The notes: a model not told the origin generated them from the sequence alone. Shown: positions 1-9,303, counted from the first letter of the stretch. The stretch: 64,000 nt of DNA from CALODL01 sp942492115 (GCA_942492115.1 CALODL010000008.1:1-64000), one strand, 5' to 3'. Numbers and translations are program-made.

Positions 1-663
1 GTCGATCAGCACGTAGCGATAGCGGTCTTCGAGGGCGTCACGGACGCCCGGATGTTCGCGCAACAGGTAGGCCGTCTTGAGCAGCAGGTCATCGAAGTCG
101 ACCGCGTCGGCTTTGGTCATACGTTGCACGTATGCGCGGTAAACGTCACCAATGCGGCGCTCCTCCCACTCGATGTGGTCGGCATCTTCGTTGTAGTGCT
201 CCGGCAGGATGAGGCGGTTCTTGGCATCGCTGATCCGCGTACGCACGATGCTCTCCGGAAAGTGGCTGGTCGACAACCCCACGTCAGTGATGGCTTTCTT
301 CAGTATCTGTTTGACGTCGGACTCATCAAAAATGGAGAACCCCTGGCTCAACCCGACGCGAGCCGCATAGGAATGCCGCAGCAGACGGAAGCGCTCAGCG
401 AGTGAAACGTGCTGACCAGCATCCCGACCCAGCCCCATGTCCTCGATGCGTTCCTTCATCTCGCGGGCGGCCTTGTTCGTAAACGTAATGGCCATAATGT
501 TTTCGGGCGACGTGACGGTGGTCGCGAGGTGGGCCGCACGGCGGGTGATGACCCGCGTCTTGCCACTGCCCGGGCCAGCCAGGACCAACATCGGACCATC
601 GGTGTGCAACACGGCATCGCGTTGCGGAGGATTCAAATCGTTGAGCACGTCAGCTGTATTCAT
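1..663 (-). CDS. pcrA: ATP-dependent DNA helicase PcrA/UvrD family, N-terminal part (runs off the window)
   Basis: Superfamily 1 DNA helicase of repair and replication. The 221 visible residues start at ATG 663 and contain the Q-motif (LNPPQRDAV), Walker A (AGPGSGKT), motif Ia (ITFTNKAAREMKERI), a SIFDESD segment typical of PcrA domain 1B and the VDFDDLLL region before motif II; the rest lies beyond position 1. Motif Ib, normally (S/G)TFH, is not in the main frame. STFHSL is instead readable in the +1 frame at about 416-396, after which the original frame resumes with ERFRLLRHSYA. This is either two compensating indels in the genome or sequencing error. Family assignment is firm; functionality of this copy depends on that short stretch. 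Confidence 0.9.
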   Translation of the reverse strand, partial: MNTADVLNDLNPPQRDAVLHTDGPMLVLAGPGSGKTRVITRRAAHLATTVTSPENIMAITFTNKAAREMKERIEDMGLGRDAGQHVSLAERFRLLRHSYAARVGLSQGFSIFDESDVKQILKKAITDVGLSTSHFPESIVRTRISDAKNRLILPEHYNEDADHIEWEERRIGDVYRAYVQRMTKADAVDFDDLLLKTAYLLREHPGVRDALEDRYRYVLID

Positions 664-763
664 CACATCCCTGTGAAACGGATTGGTTGAGGTATTGGCG
701 AGGCTTCGCCGAATCGATGTATAACGCCGTCGGCACCGACCGTCCAGTCTACGAGGAGTTTAG

Positions 764-1831
764 TTGTCTACGACCCCAGTTCGCATCCGACCGCCGCACG
801 ACCACGGCGGTTTGCTCATGTTGTGGGCGCTCGTCGGTCTGCTGGGGCTGGTCATGCCGACCCTGATCGAATGGCTCGTGCAGGCGTTGTTTCGACTGTG
901 GCCCGCGTGGGCCGGGCACCTGTCCGGCACACTGGGCCTCGTCCTCGTCCTGACCCCGATGGTCTTGCCGGGGCTGTACATGGCGCGGTGTTGTCAGCAT
1001 CGCGGCGTCGTTTTCGCCGGCGGCGCCCTGGTGGGCGGGGTCTATGCAGGGTCGTCCTTCGCGGTTCAGGTCGCGCGGTATGGTTGGGCAGGTCCGGGAT
1101 CGGCATTTGCGGTGTTGAGCGTCCTGTTCGTAGCAGCCCTAGTAGGGACTGCGCATGTGGTCATGCTTGCCTTCTATCGCAGGTATGTCGGCAGGCTGAT
1201 CATCTACGACGGCACACAGTGCGTCGGTTGTGGATATTGCGTCAGCCACACGACATCAGCCGAATGCCCGGAGTGCGGCCTGGCCCGCGACACGCCGATG
1301 AAGCCGTTCGGGCGCATCTACCGCTTTGCTCAGGGACTGCGTCGGCATCGGGTGCTCTGTGCCTTGATCCTGGCGACGGGGGCGACGGCAGCGGTCGGGA
1401 CCCTGGCATGGCGGACCTGGCCGGTATGGCAGCTGCGTGCGACGCTGCCGATCGAGTTCGAAGGCATCATGGGACGCGGGAGACGCGTGTTCGTCGTCGA
1501 TATTCCACAAGAAATCCGCAGCGTGGCAATCGACTTCGACTACTCCGACCCCATGGGAGACCTCGGCATGGTGATTCGTCTGTCGACGCTCATCAATGCG
1601 GCCACGGGCGGGTGGGATGATGAGGGGACCGTGCGTGTGCATGCACGCCTGAGTCCCGCGCAGGCTCGTGCGGTCCTGGATGGTGGTGTGCCCGACTCCC
1701 TGGTCCGCGCGATGCTCGATGCGGCCGACGCCGAGGGATGGCAGCCGCCACCGCCGGGGGGCATGTTTCCGCCGGGGCCGGTCATCGACATCGACCCCGA
1801 TGCGCACTTTCAAAGTGAGTCCGTACAATAA
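764..1831 (+). CDS. Zinc-ribbon polytopic membrane protein, tandem copy 1
   Basis: Unrecognised 355-residue membrane protein. It starts at TTG 764, with GAGGAG at 753-758 as ribosome binding site. The N-terminus RIRPPHDHGG is followed by three or four hydrophobic segments (about residues 18-40, 45-70, 78-100 and 110-135). A four-cysteine ribbon of form CxxCGYC...CPECG lies near residues 150-170, then one more membrane segment (about 197-217) and a soluble C-terminal domain of about 135 residues, presumably outside the membrane. The next gene, 6 bp downstream, has the same plan and the same RxRPPHxH and LARCCQH-like motifs, so the pair is a tandem duplication. The ribbon resembles the Cys4 motif of other membrane proteins in this window. 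Function unknown. Confidence 0.7.
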   Translation: MSTTPVRIRPPHDHGGLLMLWALVGLLGLVMPTLIEWLVQALFRLWPAWAGHLSGTLGLVLVLTPMVLPGLYMARCCQHRGVVFAGGALVGGVYAGSSFAVQVARYGWAGPGSAFAVLSVLFVAALVGTAHVVMLAFYRRYVGRLIIYDGTQCVGCGYCVSHTTSAECPECGLARDTPMKPFGRIYRFAQGLRRHRVLCALILATGATAAVGTLAWRTWPVWQLRATLPIEFEGIMGRGRRVFVVDIPQEIRSVAIDFDYSDPMGDLGMVIRLSTLINAATGGWDDEGTVRVHARLSPAQARAVLDGGVPDSLVRAMLDAADAEGWQPPPPGGMFPPGPVIDIDPDAHFQSESVQ

Positions 1832-1837
1832 TCGGCT

Positions 1838-2887
1838 ATGATTGATTCTTCATTCGAACCGATCCCTCCCGGCGTGGCCGTCCGCGTGCGTCCACCCCAT
1901 TCGCACGCCGGCATGGGCGTGCTGTGGTTTGCCCTGGGCGCGTTCAGCGGGGCTGCCTTGCAGGCCATCCTGCGCAGCAATGTCGTGCCTATGTGGTGGG
2001 TGCAGATGACGGCTGTGCTGATCGCGCCAGCCATAGTGTGTGTCTACCTCGCGCGGTGTTGTCAACACGCTCGGGCCTGCTTCGGTATCGGGGCCGTTTT
2101 TGGGCTTGGGCTCGGTGGCGGAATGCTGTCTTCTTTTCTCTACTGCGAGCCACTGCGGCTGGCCAGCATGGGCGTGCTCGACCTGGTGATCGTGCTGGGT
2201 GCCATCCTGCTGTTCGGGGCAGTCGTGGGCGGCGGGGCGCTGGCTGCCCGCGCGGCGTGGGTCCATGGCCGTTCGGTCGTCAGAACGCAGGATGGGACGT
2301 TGTGCCCGGTGTGTGCCTACATCATTGCCAGTGCGCCTGACGCCGAGTGCTGTTCAGAGTGTGGCCTGCCGCTGCCCGCTCAAACGCGCGGCCACGGGCC
2401 GCTCATGCGCCTGGCCAACGGACTCGGGGCCAGTCATTTTACGCGTGGCGCCGTCGTGTTGGGGCTGGTGGCCATCATGACCGTTGTGCCGGTTTTCTCG
2501 GGCCGTGATGTACTCCGTTTCCGCCGACATGTCGCCGGTGGTCGCTCCGCTGCAGTGATGTACGGCTCCAGCGCTCCGCTCGAGAAATGGGTCGAGGTCG
2601 TGCTGCCGCAGTCGACCGACAAGATCCGCCTGCTCGCCGAGTACCACATACCTGACGAGATCGGAGCTTATATCCGGGTTGTCGCCTGGACGGCCGACGG
2701 CCTGCAGTTCGCCAGTGAACTCGATGCCCGCCAAACCCGCCTGGCCCTCGACAACGGGCTGCCGGCCGGGCTTATCGACAAGGTGGTGGACGCCGCCCGC
2801 CGGGGCGCCACATCCGACGCGACCGTCGCCAACTCACCCACGTGTGTATTCGTGAAAATAGACGCTGCCGAATTCTTTCCGAAGTGA
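1838..2887 (+). CDS. Zinc-ribbon polytopic membrane protein, tandem copy 2
   Basis: Paralogue of the preceding gene with 349 residues, beginning at ATG 1838 only 6 bp after its stop, so probably cotranscribed. Shared features are the RVRPPHSHAG N-terminus, hydrophobic segments at about 25-45, 52-72, 82-100 and 110-135, a cysteine motif CPVCAY...CSECG near residues 158-178, another membrane span at about 205-225, and a C-terminal soluble domain ending in a strand-rich region. Sequence identity to copy 1 is modest outside the motifs, so the duplication is old. Nothing in the sequence indicates an enzymatic role; a zinc-binding membrane sensor or scaffold is possible but speculative. Confidence 0.7.
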   Translation: MIDSSFEPIPPGVAVRVRPPHSHAGMGVLWFALGAFSGAALQAILRSNVVPMWWVQMTAVLIAPAIVCVYLARCCQHARACFGIGAVFGLGLGGGMLSSFLYCEPLRLASMGVLDLVIVLGAILLFGAVVGGGALAARAAWVHGRSVVRTQDGTLCPVCAYIIASAPDAECCSECGLPLPAQTRGHGPLMRLANGLGASHFTRGAVVLGLVAIMTVVPVFSGRDVLRFRRHVAGGRSAAVMYGSSAPLEKWVEVVLPQSTDKIRLLAEYHIPDEIGAYIRVVAWTADGLQFASELDARQTRLALDNGLPAGLIDKVVDAARRGATSDATVANSPTCVFVKIDAAEFFPK

Positions 2888-2911
2888 CCACCGGTCGAAC
2901 GCGCGTATGAG

Positions 2912-3058
2912 CCCCTCCGCCGCCCCCTCCGCTTCCGCCCCTTCACAAGCACATTGATATGCAGCACGCGTGCGCACGCAGCGGTTGCGCATCGTCGGCT
3001 ACGTTCTTGTGTGCAAGCATCGGGGGGAGCGGAGGGGGGGCCGGAGGCGGAGGGGCGG
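2912..3058. repeat. Long G/C-rich imperfect inverted repeat
   Basis: The gap between the zinc-ribbon pair and the metallo-hydrolase contains a C/T-rich arm (2912-2941) and a G/A-rich arm (3022-3058) that are imperfect reverse complements over about 30 bases, separated by about 80 bases that themselves hold a CACGCGTGCG palindrome. It could form a cruciform or a strong RNA hairpin ending the upstream genes. There is no U-tract. Confidence 0.5.
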
Positions 3059-3104
3059 TAGACCGCTTGCCCGGAGCTCACGTTCGCCCTACTCTTATCC
3101 ACCC

Positions 3105-3893
3105 ATGATCATCACACTGCTCGGAACGGGAACCTCGCACGGCGTGCCGATGATCGGTTGCGATTGTCGCGTGTGCACATCCCCGGATCCGCGCGACCAG
3201 CGGACGCGGCCGAGCATTCACGTCGAGGATCGCGGCGTACATGTTCTGATCGACACATCGCCTGAGCTGCGGCTGCAGTGTCTGGCCAACGATATCCGGC
3301 GCGTCGATGCGGTGCTGTTCACCCATAACCATATGGACCACGTGGCCGGTCTCGACGACCTGCGGCGATTCAACTGGTTGCAGAAAGGCGTGCTGCCGTG
3401 CTACGCCCGGCGGAAGAACGCGGATGCCATACGGTCCATGTTTCCATACGCCTTCGAAGATGACCCGAGTTACCCGAGCCAGAAACCGCGACTGGAGTTC
3501 AACATCATCGAGGGACCCTTCGAGCTGTCCGCGTGCACTGCAGATGGCGGGCCTGTGGCGACGACCGTGGTACCCGTGCCGCTGATGCACGGTCCTACGC
3601 CGGTACTCGGCTTCCGATTTGGCGACTTCGCCTACTGCACCGACTGCAATTTCATCGCCGACGAAGCGCTCGACCTTCTCGAGGGGCTCGACGTTCTAAT
3701 CCTCGATGCGCTGCGCCGCCGCCCGCACCCGACGCACTTCAATCTCGAACAGGCCGTCGACATGGCGTATCGCATCCAGGCCAAGCAAACCTACTTTACG
3801 CACATCGCTCATGAGCTGTATCACGCCGACGTCAACGAGGAACTCCCCATGGGGATGGCCCTGGGGTACGACGGCATGCGCCTGCGGCTGTAG
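3105..3893 (+). CDS. MBL-fold metallo-hydrolase, PhnP-like
   Basis: A 262-residue metallo-beta-lactamase-fold hydrolase of the PhnP/cyclic-phosphodiesterase group. It opens with LLGTGTSHGVPMIGC and a C-x-C-x2-C cluster (residues 19-24), and has the metal-binding HxHxDH motif as THNHMDHVAGLDDL (H74, H76, D78, H79), a downstream His in PLMHG, the Asp in YCTDCN and a C-terminal His in FTHIAHELYH. All ligands of a di-metal site are present. ATG 3105 is chosen because homology starts exactly there; an in-frame upstream extension to 2970 crosses the G-rich repeat and is unlikely. The family hydrolyses cyclic phosphodiesters or related small phosphoesters; the exact substrate here is unknown. It is convergent with topA. 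Confidence 0.88.
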   Translation: MIITLLGTGTSHGVPMIGCDCRVCTSPDPRDQRTRPSIHVEDRGVHVLIDTSPELRLQCLANDIRRVDAVLFTHNHMDHVAGLDDLRRFNWLQKGVLPCYARRKNADAIRSMFPYAFEDDPSYPSQKPRLEFNIIEGPFELSACTADGGPVATTVVPVPLMHGPTPVLGFRFGDFAYCTDCNFIADEALDLLEGLDVLILDALRRRPHPTHFNLEQAVDMAYRIQAKQTYFTHIAHELYHADVNEELPMGMALGYDGMRLRL

Positions 3894-3908
3894 GAGGGAA
3901 CCTGGCTA

Positions 3909-3937
3909 GAAAAAGGGCAGCCTCTTGGGCTGCCCTT
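3909..3937 (-). terminator. Intrinsic terminator of topA
   Basis: Perfect 10-bp stem AAGGGCAGCC/GGCTGCCCTT with a 5-base loop. On the minus strand it is followed by a TTTTC run. It sits 26 bp beyond the topA stop and probably also stops read-through from the convergent hydrolase gene. Confidence 0.8.
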
Positions 3938-3962
3938 CGTGGTTTCGGCATGAGAAGCTTGC

Positions 3963-6900
3963 TCAGGATTCGGCCGCTGCGGGTTCCGTTGGGGCCTTCT
4001 TGGCTTTGCTGGCCTTCTTCTTTACCTTCGCGGGCTCTTTCTTGCTCTCCTCTTCCGGAGGCGGATCCGGGACGACAAAACCCGGCGGTAGCGGAACGGT
4101 GGAGCGGCACTTGGGGAAGTTGCTGCAACCCAGGAAGTCGCCGGATCGTCCCTTACGCACGAGCATGATGTGCTGGCATTCCTCGCACTTGATTTCCGTC
4201 GGGATCGGCTTCGGTTTCGGTGGTGGCGGTGGCATCGCCTTTTCCGCGTGTTTCTTGGCTTCGCCGCGAAGGTTCGCCGTGAATTTGCACCGGGGGAAAC
4301 CACTGCACGAATAGAACGGTCCCCAGCGCCCGGCCTTGAGGTTCATTTCATTGCCGCAGGCAGGACAGAATAACTTGTCTTCCGGCCAGGTCTCGACCGT
4401 GGGCTTGCCTGTACGCGTCCAGGCGTAGCCCGGCGGTGGCGGCTGATCGTCGGCGGTCTTGATCACGGCGCCCCCGGCGCCCTCTTTCATGGGCGTGCGT
4501 GCGGCCTTCTTGGCTTCGGGCGGGTTGGCCTTGAGTTCCTCGAGCTTGTCGATGGGCTTGGTGTTGCGGCAACGCGGGAATCCTGAGCAGGCAATGAACT
4601 TGCCACGGCGGCCCACGCGGATCACCATATCACGCCCACAGCGTTCACAACCGAATCCTGCTTCCTCGGGTGGGGCAGTCGGCTTCTTTTCGAGGCGTAC
4701 GCCATCAGGCAGCGGTTCGGTGGTCTTGCATTTTGGATACTTGTTGCATCCGAGGAACGAACGCCAGCCGCGGCGCTTGACCACCATTGTGCCGTCGGCG
4801 CACGAATCGCAGGGCTTCTCGAGCTCTTTTTCGGCGACCAGCTTGTGGGGCTCGCCCTCGGCGGAGCACGGAATGGTATGCGTGCATTCGGGGTAACCAC
4901 TGCATCCGAGAAAGTAACCATGCTTCGACTGGCGCACGAGCATCGGTTTTTCGCATTCGTCACAGACGTGATCAGTGGCCGTCGGGATGATCGGCTTTCC
5001 TTCGCGGTCGACATTGTATGCCGTCTTGCATTCCGGGTACCCAGTGCATGACAGAAACCGCCCGGTGCGCGCCCAGCGGTAAGCCATTTGCTTGCCGCAC
5101 TCTTTGCAGACGTACTCGCTCGGTTCCATCCGCGCCGGTTCCATTTCGGTTTGGGCGGCGGTCAGTGATTGCTTGAACGGCTGATAGAACTCGTTGAGCA
5201 CGTCGACCCAGTCGAGGTGGTCCTCTTCGATCTTGTCGAGCTCGTCCTCCATGTGCGAGGTGAACTTGAGATCCATGATCTGGGGGAAGTGCTGCGTCAG
5301 CTTCTCGGTGACGATTTCGCCCTTGTCCGTCGAGTACAGACGGCGATCGATTTGTTCGACGTAACCGCGATCCTGAACCGTTTGGATGATCGGCGCGTAA
5401 GTACTTGGACGCCCGATGCCCTCGGATTCGAGCGTCTTGACCAGTGACGCTTCAGTGTAGCGCGGTGGCGGCGAGGTGAACGTCTGTTCCGGATCGATCT
5501 CGAGGGGTGAGACCGGGGCGTCCTTGTTCAGCTCGGGCAGCAGCTGATCAGTACTCGAACTGGAGACGCCGGCGACTTTGAGATAGCCATCAAAAACCAG
5601 GACGCGACCGTTCGCTTTGAAGCGTGCCGTGCCCTGATCCGTCGGGGCATCCACGAAGACCGTGGTGCTGTCCCACTGGGCCGGATTCATCTGACAGGCC
5701 ACGGCCCGCTTCCAGATGAGCTGGTAAAGGCGGAACTGTTCCTTGGTCACGAACGGCTGAATCGATTCAGGGGTGCGCTCGACTGCTGCCGGGCGGATGG
5801 CTTCGTGAGCCTCCTGGGCCCGCTTGCGTGCGCTGAAAATGTTCGGTTTGGCCGGCAGGTAGTCCCCGCCGTAGGTGCCCTGGATGTGGTCGCGAATCGA
5901 ACTGATCGCTTCCTTGCTGAGGTTCAGCGAGTCAGTACGCATGTAAGTGATCAAGCCGACGTTGCCTTCGGCGCCGAGTTCGACACCTTCGTACAACTGC
6001 TGAGCGATCATCATCGTGCGCGATGCTCCAAAACGCAGTTGCGAGGCCGCGGCCTGCTGCAGTGTGGCCGTGGTGAAGGCTCCAGGTGGCTTGGACTGTG
6101 TACGCTTGGTCTGAATGTCGGAAATGACGAACTTCGTCTGGTCCGGAGTGGTGCTACCGGCGAGGTCGACGATTTCGAGATTGAGCCGTTCGTATTCTTC
6201 CCACGGTCGTCGCTCCGTCTCTTCGTGCACGAACCCCAGTTGCGTGGCGACCGCGAGAGCTTCTTCAGCCTTGGTGACTTTGAAGTCCTTGCCATCGAGC
6301 TTGACCAGCTCGGCTTCGAACGCACCATTCTCGCTCAGCCAGCGGTTGCGTTCCTTCTGTGTCCGGCCGACGTCAGGATCTTCGCCGCCCTCGAGGAATG
6401 CTTCCCAATCGTCACCGATGGCCTTGGCCCGTTCGAGGTCCGGGGTGAAACAGCCCGTGATCTTCCAACTTTCCGTCGGAATGAAATTGCGGATCTCATG
6501 CTCACGCTCAACGATCAAGCGGACTGCCACGGACTGTACGCGACCCGCAGACAGACCCTTGGCGATCTTGGACCACAGCAGCGGACTCAATTCATAGCCG
6601 ACCAGGCGGTCAAGGATTCGCCGTGCCTGTTGGGCGTCGACTTTGTTCATGTCCAACTCGCGCGGCGTCTGGAACGCTTCGGTCACTGCGGACTTGGTGA
6701 TGGCGTTGAACACCACGCGCCGAGTCCTCTCGGGTTCGAGCTCCAGGGCGCAGGCCAGGTGCCAGGCGATCGCTTCGCCCTCACGGTCAAGGTCGGTCGC
6801 GAGGTAGACCATGTCCGATTTGCCAGCGAGTTTCTTGAGCTCAGTGACCAGCTTCAATCGCGTGGGCAGGACCTGATAAGTCGGTTTGAAGCTCTCTGAA

Positions 6901-7109
6901 GGATCAATACCGATGTCACGTTCGGGCAAGTCCCGCACGTGGCCCATGGAAGCTCGAACGGTGTGCCCGGCCCCGAGGTATTTCTCGATAGTCTTGGCTT
7001 TCGCAGGCGATTCGACAATTACCAGGGCTTTGTGGCCGTTGGCTTTGGGTTCGTCATCGCTTTTTCGCCGCGTGGCTGCCTTCTTTGTGGTTGTTTTCTT
7101 TTTGGCCAA
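3963..7109 (-). CDS. topA: DNA topoisomerase I with six C-terminal zinc ribbons
   Basis: Type IA topoisomerase that relaxes negative supercoils through a 5'-phosphotyrosine intermediate. It has 1,048 residues, longer than the usual 700-900. A basic N-terminal tail (MAKKKTTTKKAATRRK) precedes a TOPRIM domain (VIVESPAKAKTIEKYL near residue 30, ATDLDREGEAIAWH near 105). The active-site tyrosine is in GLITYMRTDS at about residue 389. The C-terminal third holds six Cys4 zinc ribbons of the form CxxC...SCSGxPxC (about residues 665-1010), then a Lys/Ala-rich tail. Translation appears to start at TTG 7109; the next in-frame ATG lies far inside the TOPRIM domain. A terminator follows the stop, and the divergent foldase gene has its own promoter. 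Confidence 0.97.
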   Translation of the reverse strand: MAKKKTTTKKAATRRKSDDEPKANGHKALVIVESPAKAKTIEKYLGAGHTVRASMGHVRDLPERDIGIDPSESFKPTYQVLPTRLKLVTELKKLAGKSDMVYLATDLDREGEAIAWHLACALELEPERTRRVVFNAITKSAVTEAFQTPRELDMNKVDAQQARRILDRLVGYELSPLLWSKIAKGLSAGRVQSVAVRLIVEREHEIRNFIPTESWKITGCFTPDLERAKAIGDDWEAFLEGGEDPDVGRTQKERNRWLSENGAFEAELVKLDGKDFKVTKAEEALAVATQLGFVHEETERRPWEEYERLNLEIVDLAGSTTPDQTKFVISDIQTKRTQSKPPGAFTTATLQQAAASQLRFGASRTMMIAQQLYEGVELGAEGNVGLITYMRTDSLNLSKEAISSIRDHIQGTYGGDYLPAKPNIFSARKRAQEAHEAIRPAAVERTPESIQPFVTKEQFRLYQLIWKRAVACQMNPAQWDSTTVFVDAPTDQGTARFKANGRVLVFDGYLKVAGVSSSSTDQLLPELNKDAPVSPLEIDPEQTFTSPPPRYTEASLVKTLESEGIGRPSTYAPIIQTVQDRGYVEQIDRRLYSTDKGEIVTEKLTQHFPQIMDLKFTSHMEDELDKIEEDHLDWVDVLNEFYQPFKQSLTAAQTEMEPARMEPSEYVCKECGKQMAYRWARTGRFLSCTGYPECKTAYNVDREGKPIIPTATDHVCDECEKPMLVRQSKHGYFLGCSGYPECTHTIPCSAEGEPHKLVAEKELEKPCDSCADGTMVVKRRGWRSFLGCNKYPKCKTTEPLPDGVRLEKKPTAPPEEAGFGCERCGRDMVIRVGRRGKFIACSGFPRCRNTKPIDKLEELKANPPEAKKAARTPMKEGAGGAVIKTADDQPPPPGYAWTRTGKPTVETWPEDKLFCPACGNEMNLKAGRWGPFYSCSGFPRCKFTANLRGEAKKHAEKAMPPPPPKPKPIPTEIKCEECQHIMLVRKGRSGDFLGCSNFPKCRSTVPLPPGFVVPDPPPEEESKKEPAKVKKKASKAKKAPTEPAAAES

Positions 7110-7274
7110 TTCTCAAACCCACTTACCTATTTGATATATGTGTGACGCGACGCCGCGCCCCGGGCAGCCCATATATCGACAGGGCCGGGCGGGATCTTCA
7201 CGTCAGGGAGTCCCCTCAGGTCGGGCGAAGTAACAGTAACATCGCAAATTGTCAACGTTGACTAGATGCCGGAG

Positions 7275-7303
7275 TTGCATTTCCAGGACTGGGACGTTAT
7301 ATT
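7275..7303 (+). promoter_or_regulatory. Sigma-70-type promoter of the PpiD-like gene
   Basis: TTGCAT at 7275-7280 and TATATT at 7298-7303 with a 17-bp spacer, about 50 bp upstream of the ATG at 7356. It lies in the divergent gap with topA. Confidence 0.65.
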
Positions 7304-7355
7304 GCACGGCTCACTATTTGGCGCAAGCCTTTGATTTGCAAAGGATTAGACCGAA

Positions 7356-9248
7356 ATGATCAAATTTTTCCGAAAATACAACAAGGTTCTCCTCGCAGTG
7401 GTCACCGGGCTGCTGATGATCGTGTTCCTGGGCGGGACTGCTCTGACAGCACTGGTCAGCCCGAGTCCGGAGGGTGCGGTCATCGCGCACGCCTACAACA
7501 AAAAGATTACCCAGGGCGACCAGCAGAATATCACCGGCCAGACCAACATCCTCTCGCGTCTCGGTCCCATGTTTCAGTGGAACCGTCCGTGGGGCTTTGA
7601 TTTCCAGTTGCCACCGTTGAGCGAGTTGGACTACCTGCTGTTGATCAAGGAAGCCGAGCGTAATGGTGCCGTGCCCGATCTCGAGCGCAGCCGCGCGCTG
7701 CTGTCGATGATGGGGCGTGATCTGACCGCGTTCACGCTGCAGTGGCGGATCTCGACCCGACAACTCGAAGAGGCCGTGGCCAACTACATGATGGTCACCG
7801 ATTCATGGGATCAGATTCAGCGCGTCGCCCGCGCGAGCGAACTCGATCTCAACACCGCGGTGCGTGCCCGTTACCAGAAAGTACGGTCATCGCTCGTGGC
7901 CATTGATGCCGAGCCGTTCATGCAAGTGGATGAAACGATTCCCGAGTCCGAGCTTCAGGCCCAGTTCGATAAGTACAAGGATCGACTTGCGGGTGCGAAC
8001 CGGATGGACTTCGGATATCGCGTGTCCGAGAAGGTTCGTTTGCAGTACATCAAGATCGACGCGTCATTGATTCAGTCGCTGACGACCACGACACGACGCA
8101 TGGCAGAGCGCTACTGGAGCGAGCATAAGACAGAGTTTCTCAAGCCGGCCGACGCGGAAGAGGCAGCCGAGGGAGAGGAAGAAGAACCCGCTTCACCGTA
8201 CTACGAGACGTTCGATGCTGCCGAGGCCGACGTTCTGCTGGCCCTCAACAACCAAGCGCAGTTGGACGAAGCCCGCGGGTTGGCCCAGACACTGCGCGGT
8301 CATCTGGCTGAGAGCTGGTACGCCCAGCCGATGGGCGATGACAACTATCCCATCCCTCCCGAAGGCGTGGATGCTCAAGGCTACTACGATGCGACGATCG
8401 AGCAGCTACGGGGTTCCTTGCAATTCGTTGACAGCATTGCGATTGAGACGACGGCGTTGGTGACGCGTGAGGAAGCTGCCGAACTGCCGGGCATCGGCGC
8501 TGCACGTGAGGACCTCGAAGCGGCTGCAGGCGCGCGGTGGTTCCGCACGTTGAGCCACCAGGTTCAGGGGCTCGTTGAACGGAAGCAGGAGCAAACTGCG
8601 GACGATTCGTTGGCGTTGTACCAGACCTGCCAGGTTCCGATGATCGACGACGACAACAACCTCTACCTGTATCGCATCATCGAGACGGCTCCCGCGCGTG
8701 CGCCGTCTGACCTCGCGGAAGTTCGTGATCGCGTCATCGAGGATGTCCGCATGCAGCGGGCATTCGATCGAGCTCAGGCCGCCGCGCAGGCATTTCTCGA
8801 TCAGTACGAGGGCAACGATCTGCTCGAGGCCTGGGAGGCCTACTCGGGGATGGATGCGGAACTCAAGAGTACTGCAGCCAGCGCCTATGAGACATCGGCT
8901 TTTCCGCGGACCACCGGGACACCATTCCCGGTGGCCGTTCGTGACATCGATATCACGCGGGAAGACCACCTGATTCGGTCCAACGAGTTCGTCGAGGCAG
9001 CCTATGATCTGCTTGATGCCAAGGGGCCCGAAGCCCACGGGTTGATTGCAGCTCCCGAGCTCGAAAAGTGCTTCGTGATCAAACTCAATGGTCAGCTGCT
9101 GCTGACGCCCGACGACTTTAACCGCTATCGTGGCCAGGTCGAGACGCTGGTCATGCGTGATCGTCTCGATCAGCTCAAGCGTGAATGGTTCAACTCCGAG
9201 CGGATTCAGGCACGGACGGGTTTTGCGGTTGTGCGCTCAGATTCTTGA
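7356..9248 (+). CDS. PpiD/SurA-N-like membrane-anchored periplasmic chaperone
   Basis: 630-residue protein with a single N-terminal membrane anchor (about residues 10-35) after a basic MIKFFRKYNK start, the layout of PpiD, a foldase tethered in the inner membrane with its body in the periplasm. Residues about 40-200 resemble the SurA/PpiD N-terminal chaperone region (helical, with an early AHAYNKKITQGD stretch). The remainder is acidic and helical, with a Glu-rich linker near residues 268-280. I see no convincing parvulin (PPIase) signature, so a chaperone without isomerase activity is the safer reading. It is preceded by a good promoter and an AGGA ribosome binding site, and followed by a strong terminator: a monocistronic gene. 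Confidence 0.7.
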   Translation: MIKFFRKYNKVLLAVVTGLLMIVFLGGTALTALVSPSPEGAVIAHAYNKKITQGDQQNITGQTNILSRLGPMFQWNRPWGFDFQLPPLSELDYLLLIKEAERNGAVPDLERSRALLSMMGRDLTAFTLQWRISTRQLEEAVANYMMVTDSWDQIQRVARASELDLNTAVRARYQKVRSSLVAIDAEPFMQVDETIPESELQAQFDKYKDRLAGANRMDFGYRVSEKVRLQYIKIDASLIQSLTTTTRRMAERYWSEHKTEFLKPADAEEAAEGEEEEPASPYYETFDAAEADVLLALNNQAQLDEARGLAQTLRGHLAESWYAQPMGDDNYPIPPEGVDAQGYYDATIEQLRGSLQFVDSIAIETTALVTREEAAELPGIGAAREDLEAAAGARWFRTLSHQVQGLVERKQEQTADDSLALYQTCQVPMIDDDNNLYLYRIIETAPARAPSDLAEVRDRVIEDVRMQRAFDRAQAAAQAFLDQYEGNDLLEAWEAYSGMDAELKSTAASAYETSAFPRTTGTPFPVAVRDIDITREDHLIRSNEFVEAAYDLLDAKGPEAHGLIAAPELEKCFVIKLNGQLLLTPDDFNRYRGQVETLVMRDRLDQLKREWFNSERIQARTGFAVVRSDS

Positions 9249-9277
9249 GAGACATCCGAGAGGACCTGAAACTCTGT

Positions 9278-9303
9278 AGCCGCCCCCTGGGGGCGGCTTT
9301 TTG
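9278..9303 (+). terminator. Intrinsic terminator of the PpiD-like gene
   Basis: GC-rich 9-bp stem AGCCGCCCC/GGGGCGGCT with a 3-base loop, followed by TTTTT; 30 bp after the stop codon. Confidence 0.85.

Noticed and set aside
5805..6899. 364-codon plus-strand frame opposite topA
   Set aside because: Shadow of the conserved topoisomerase core; no family resemblance.
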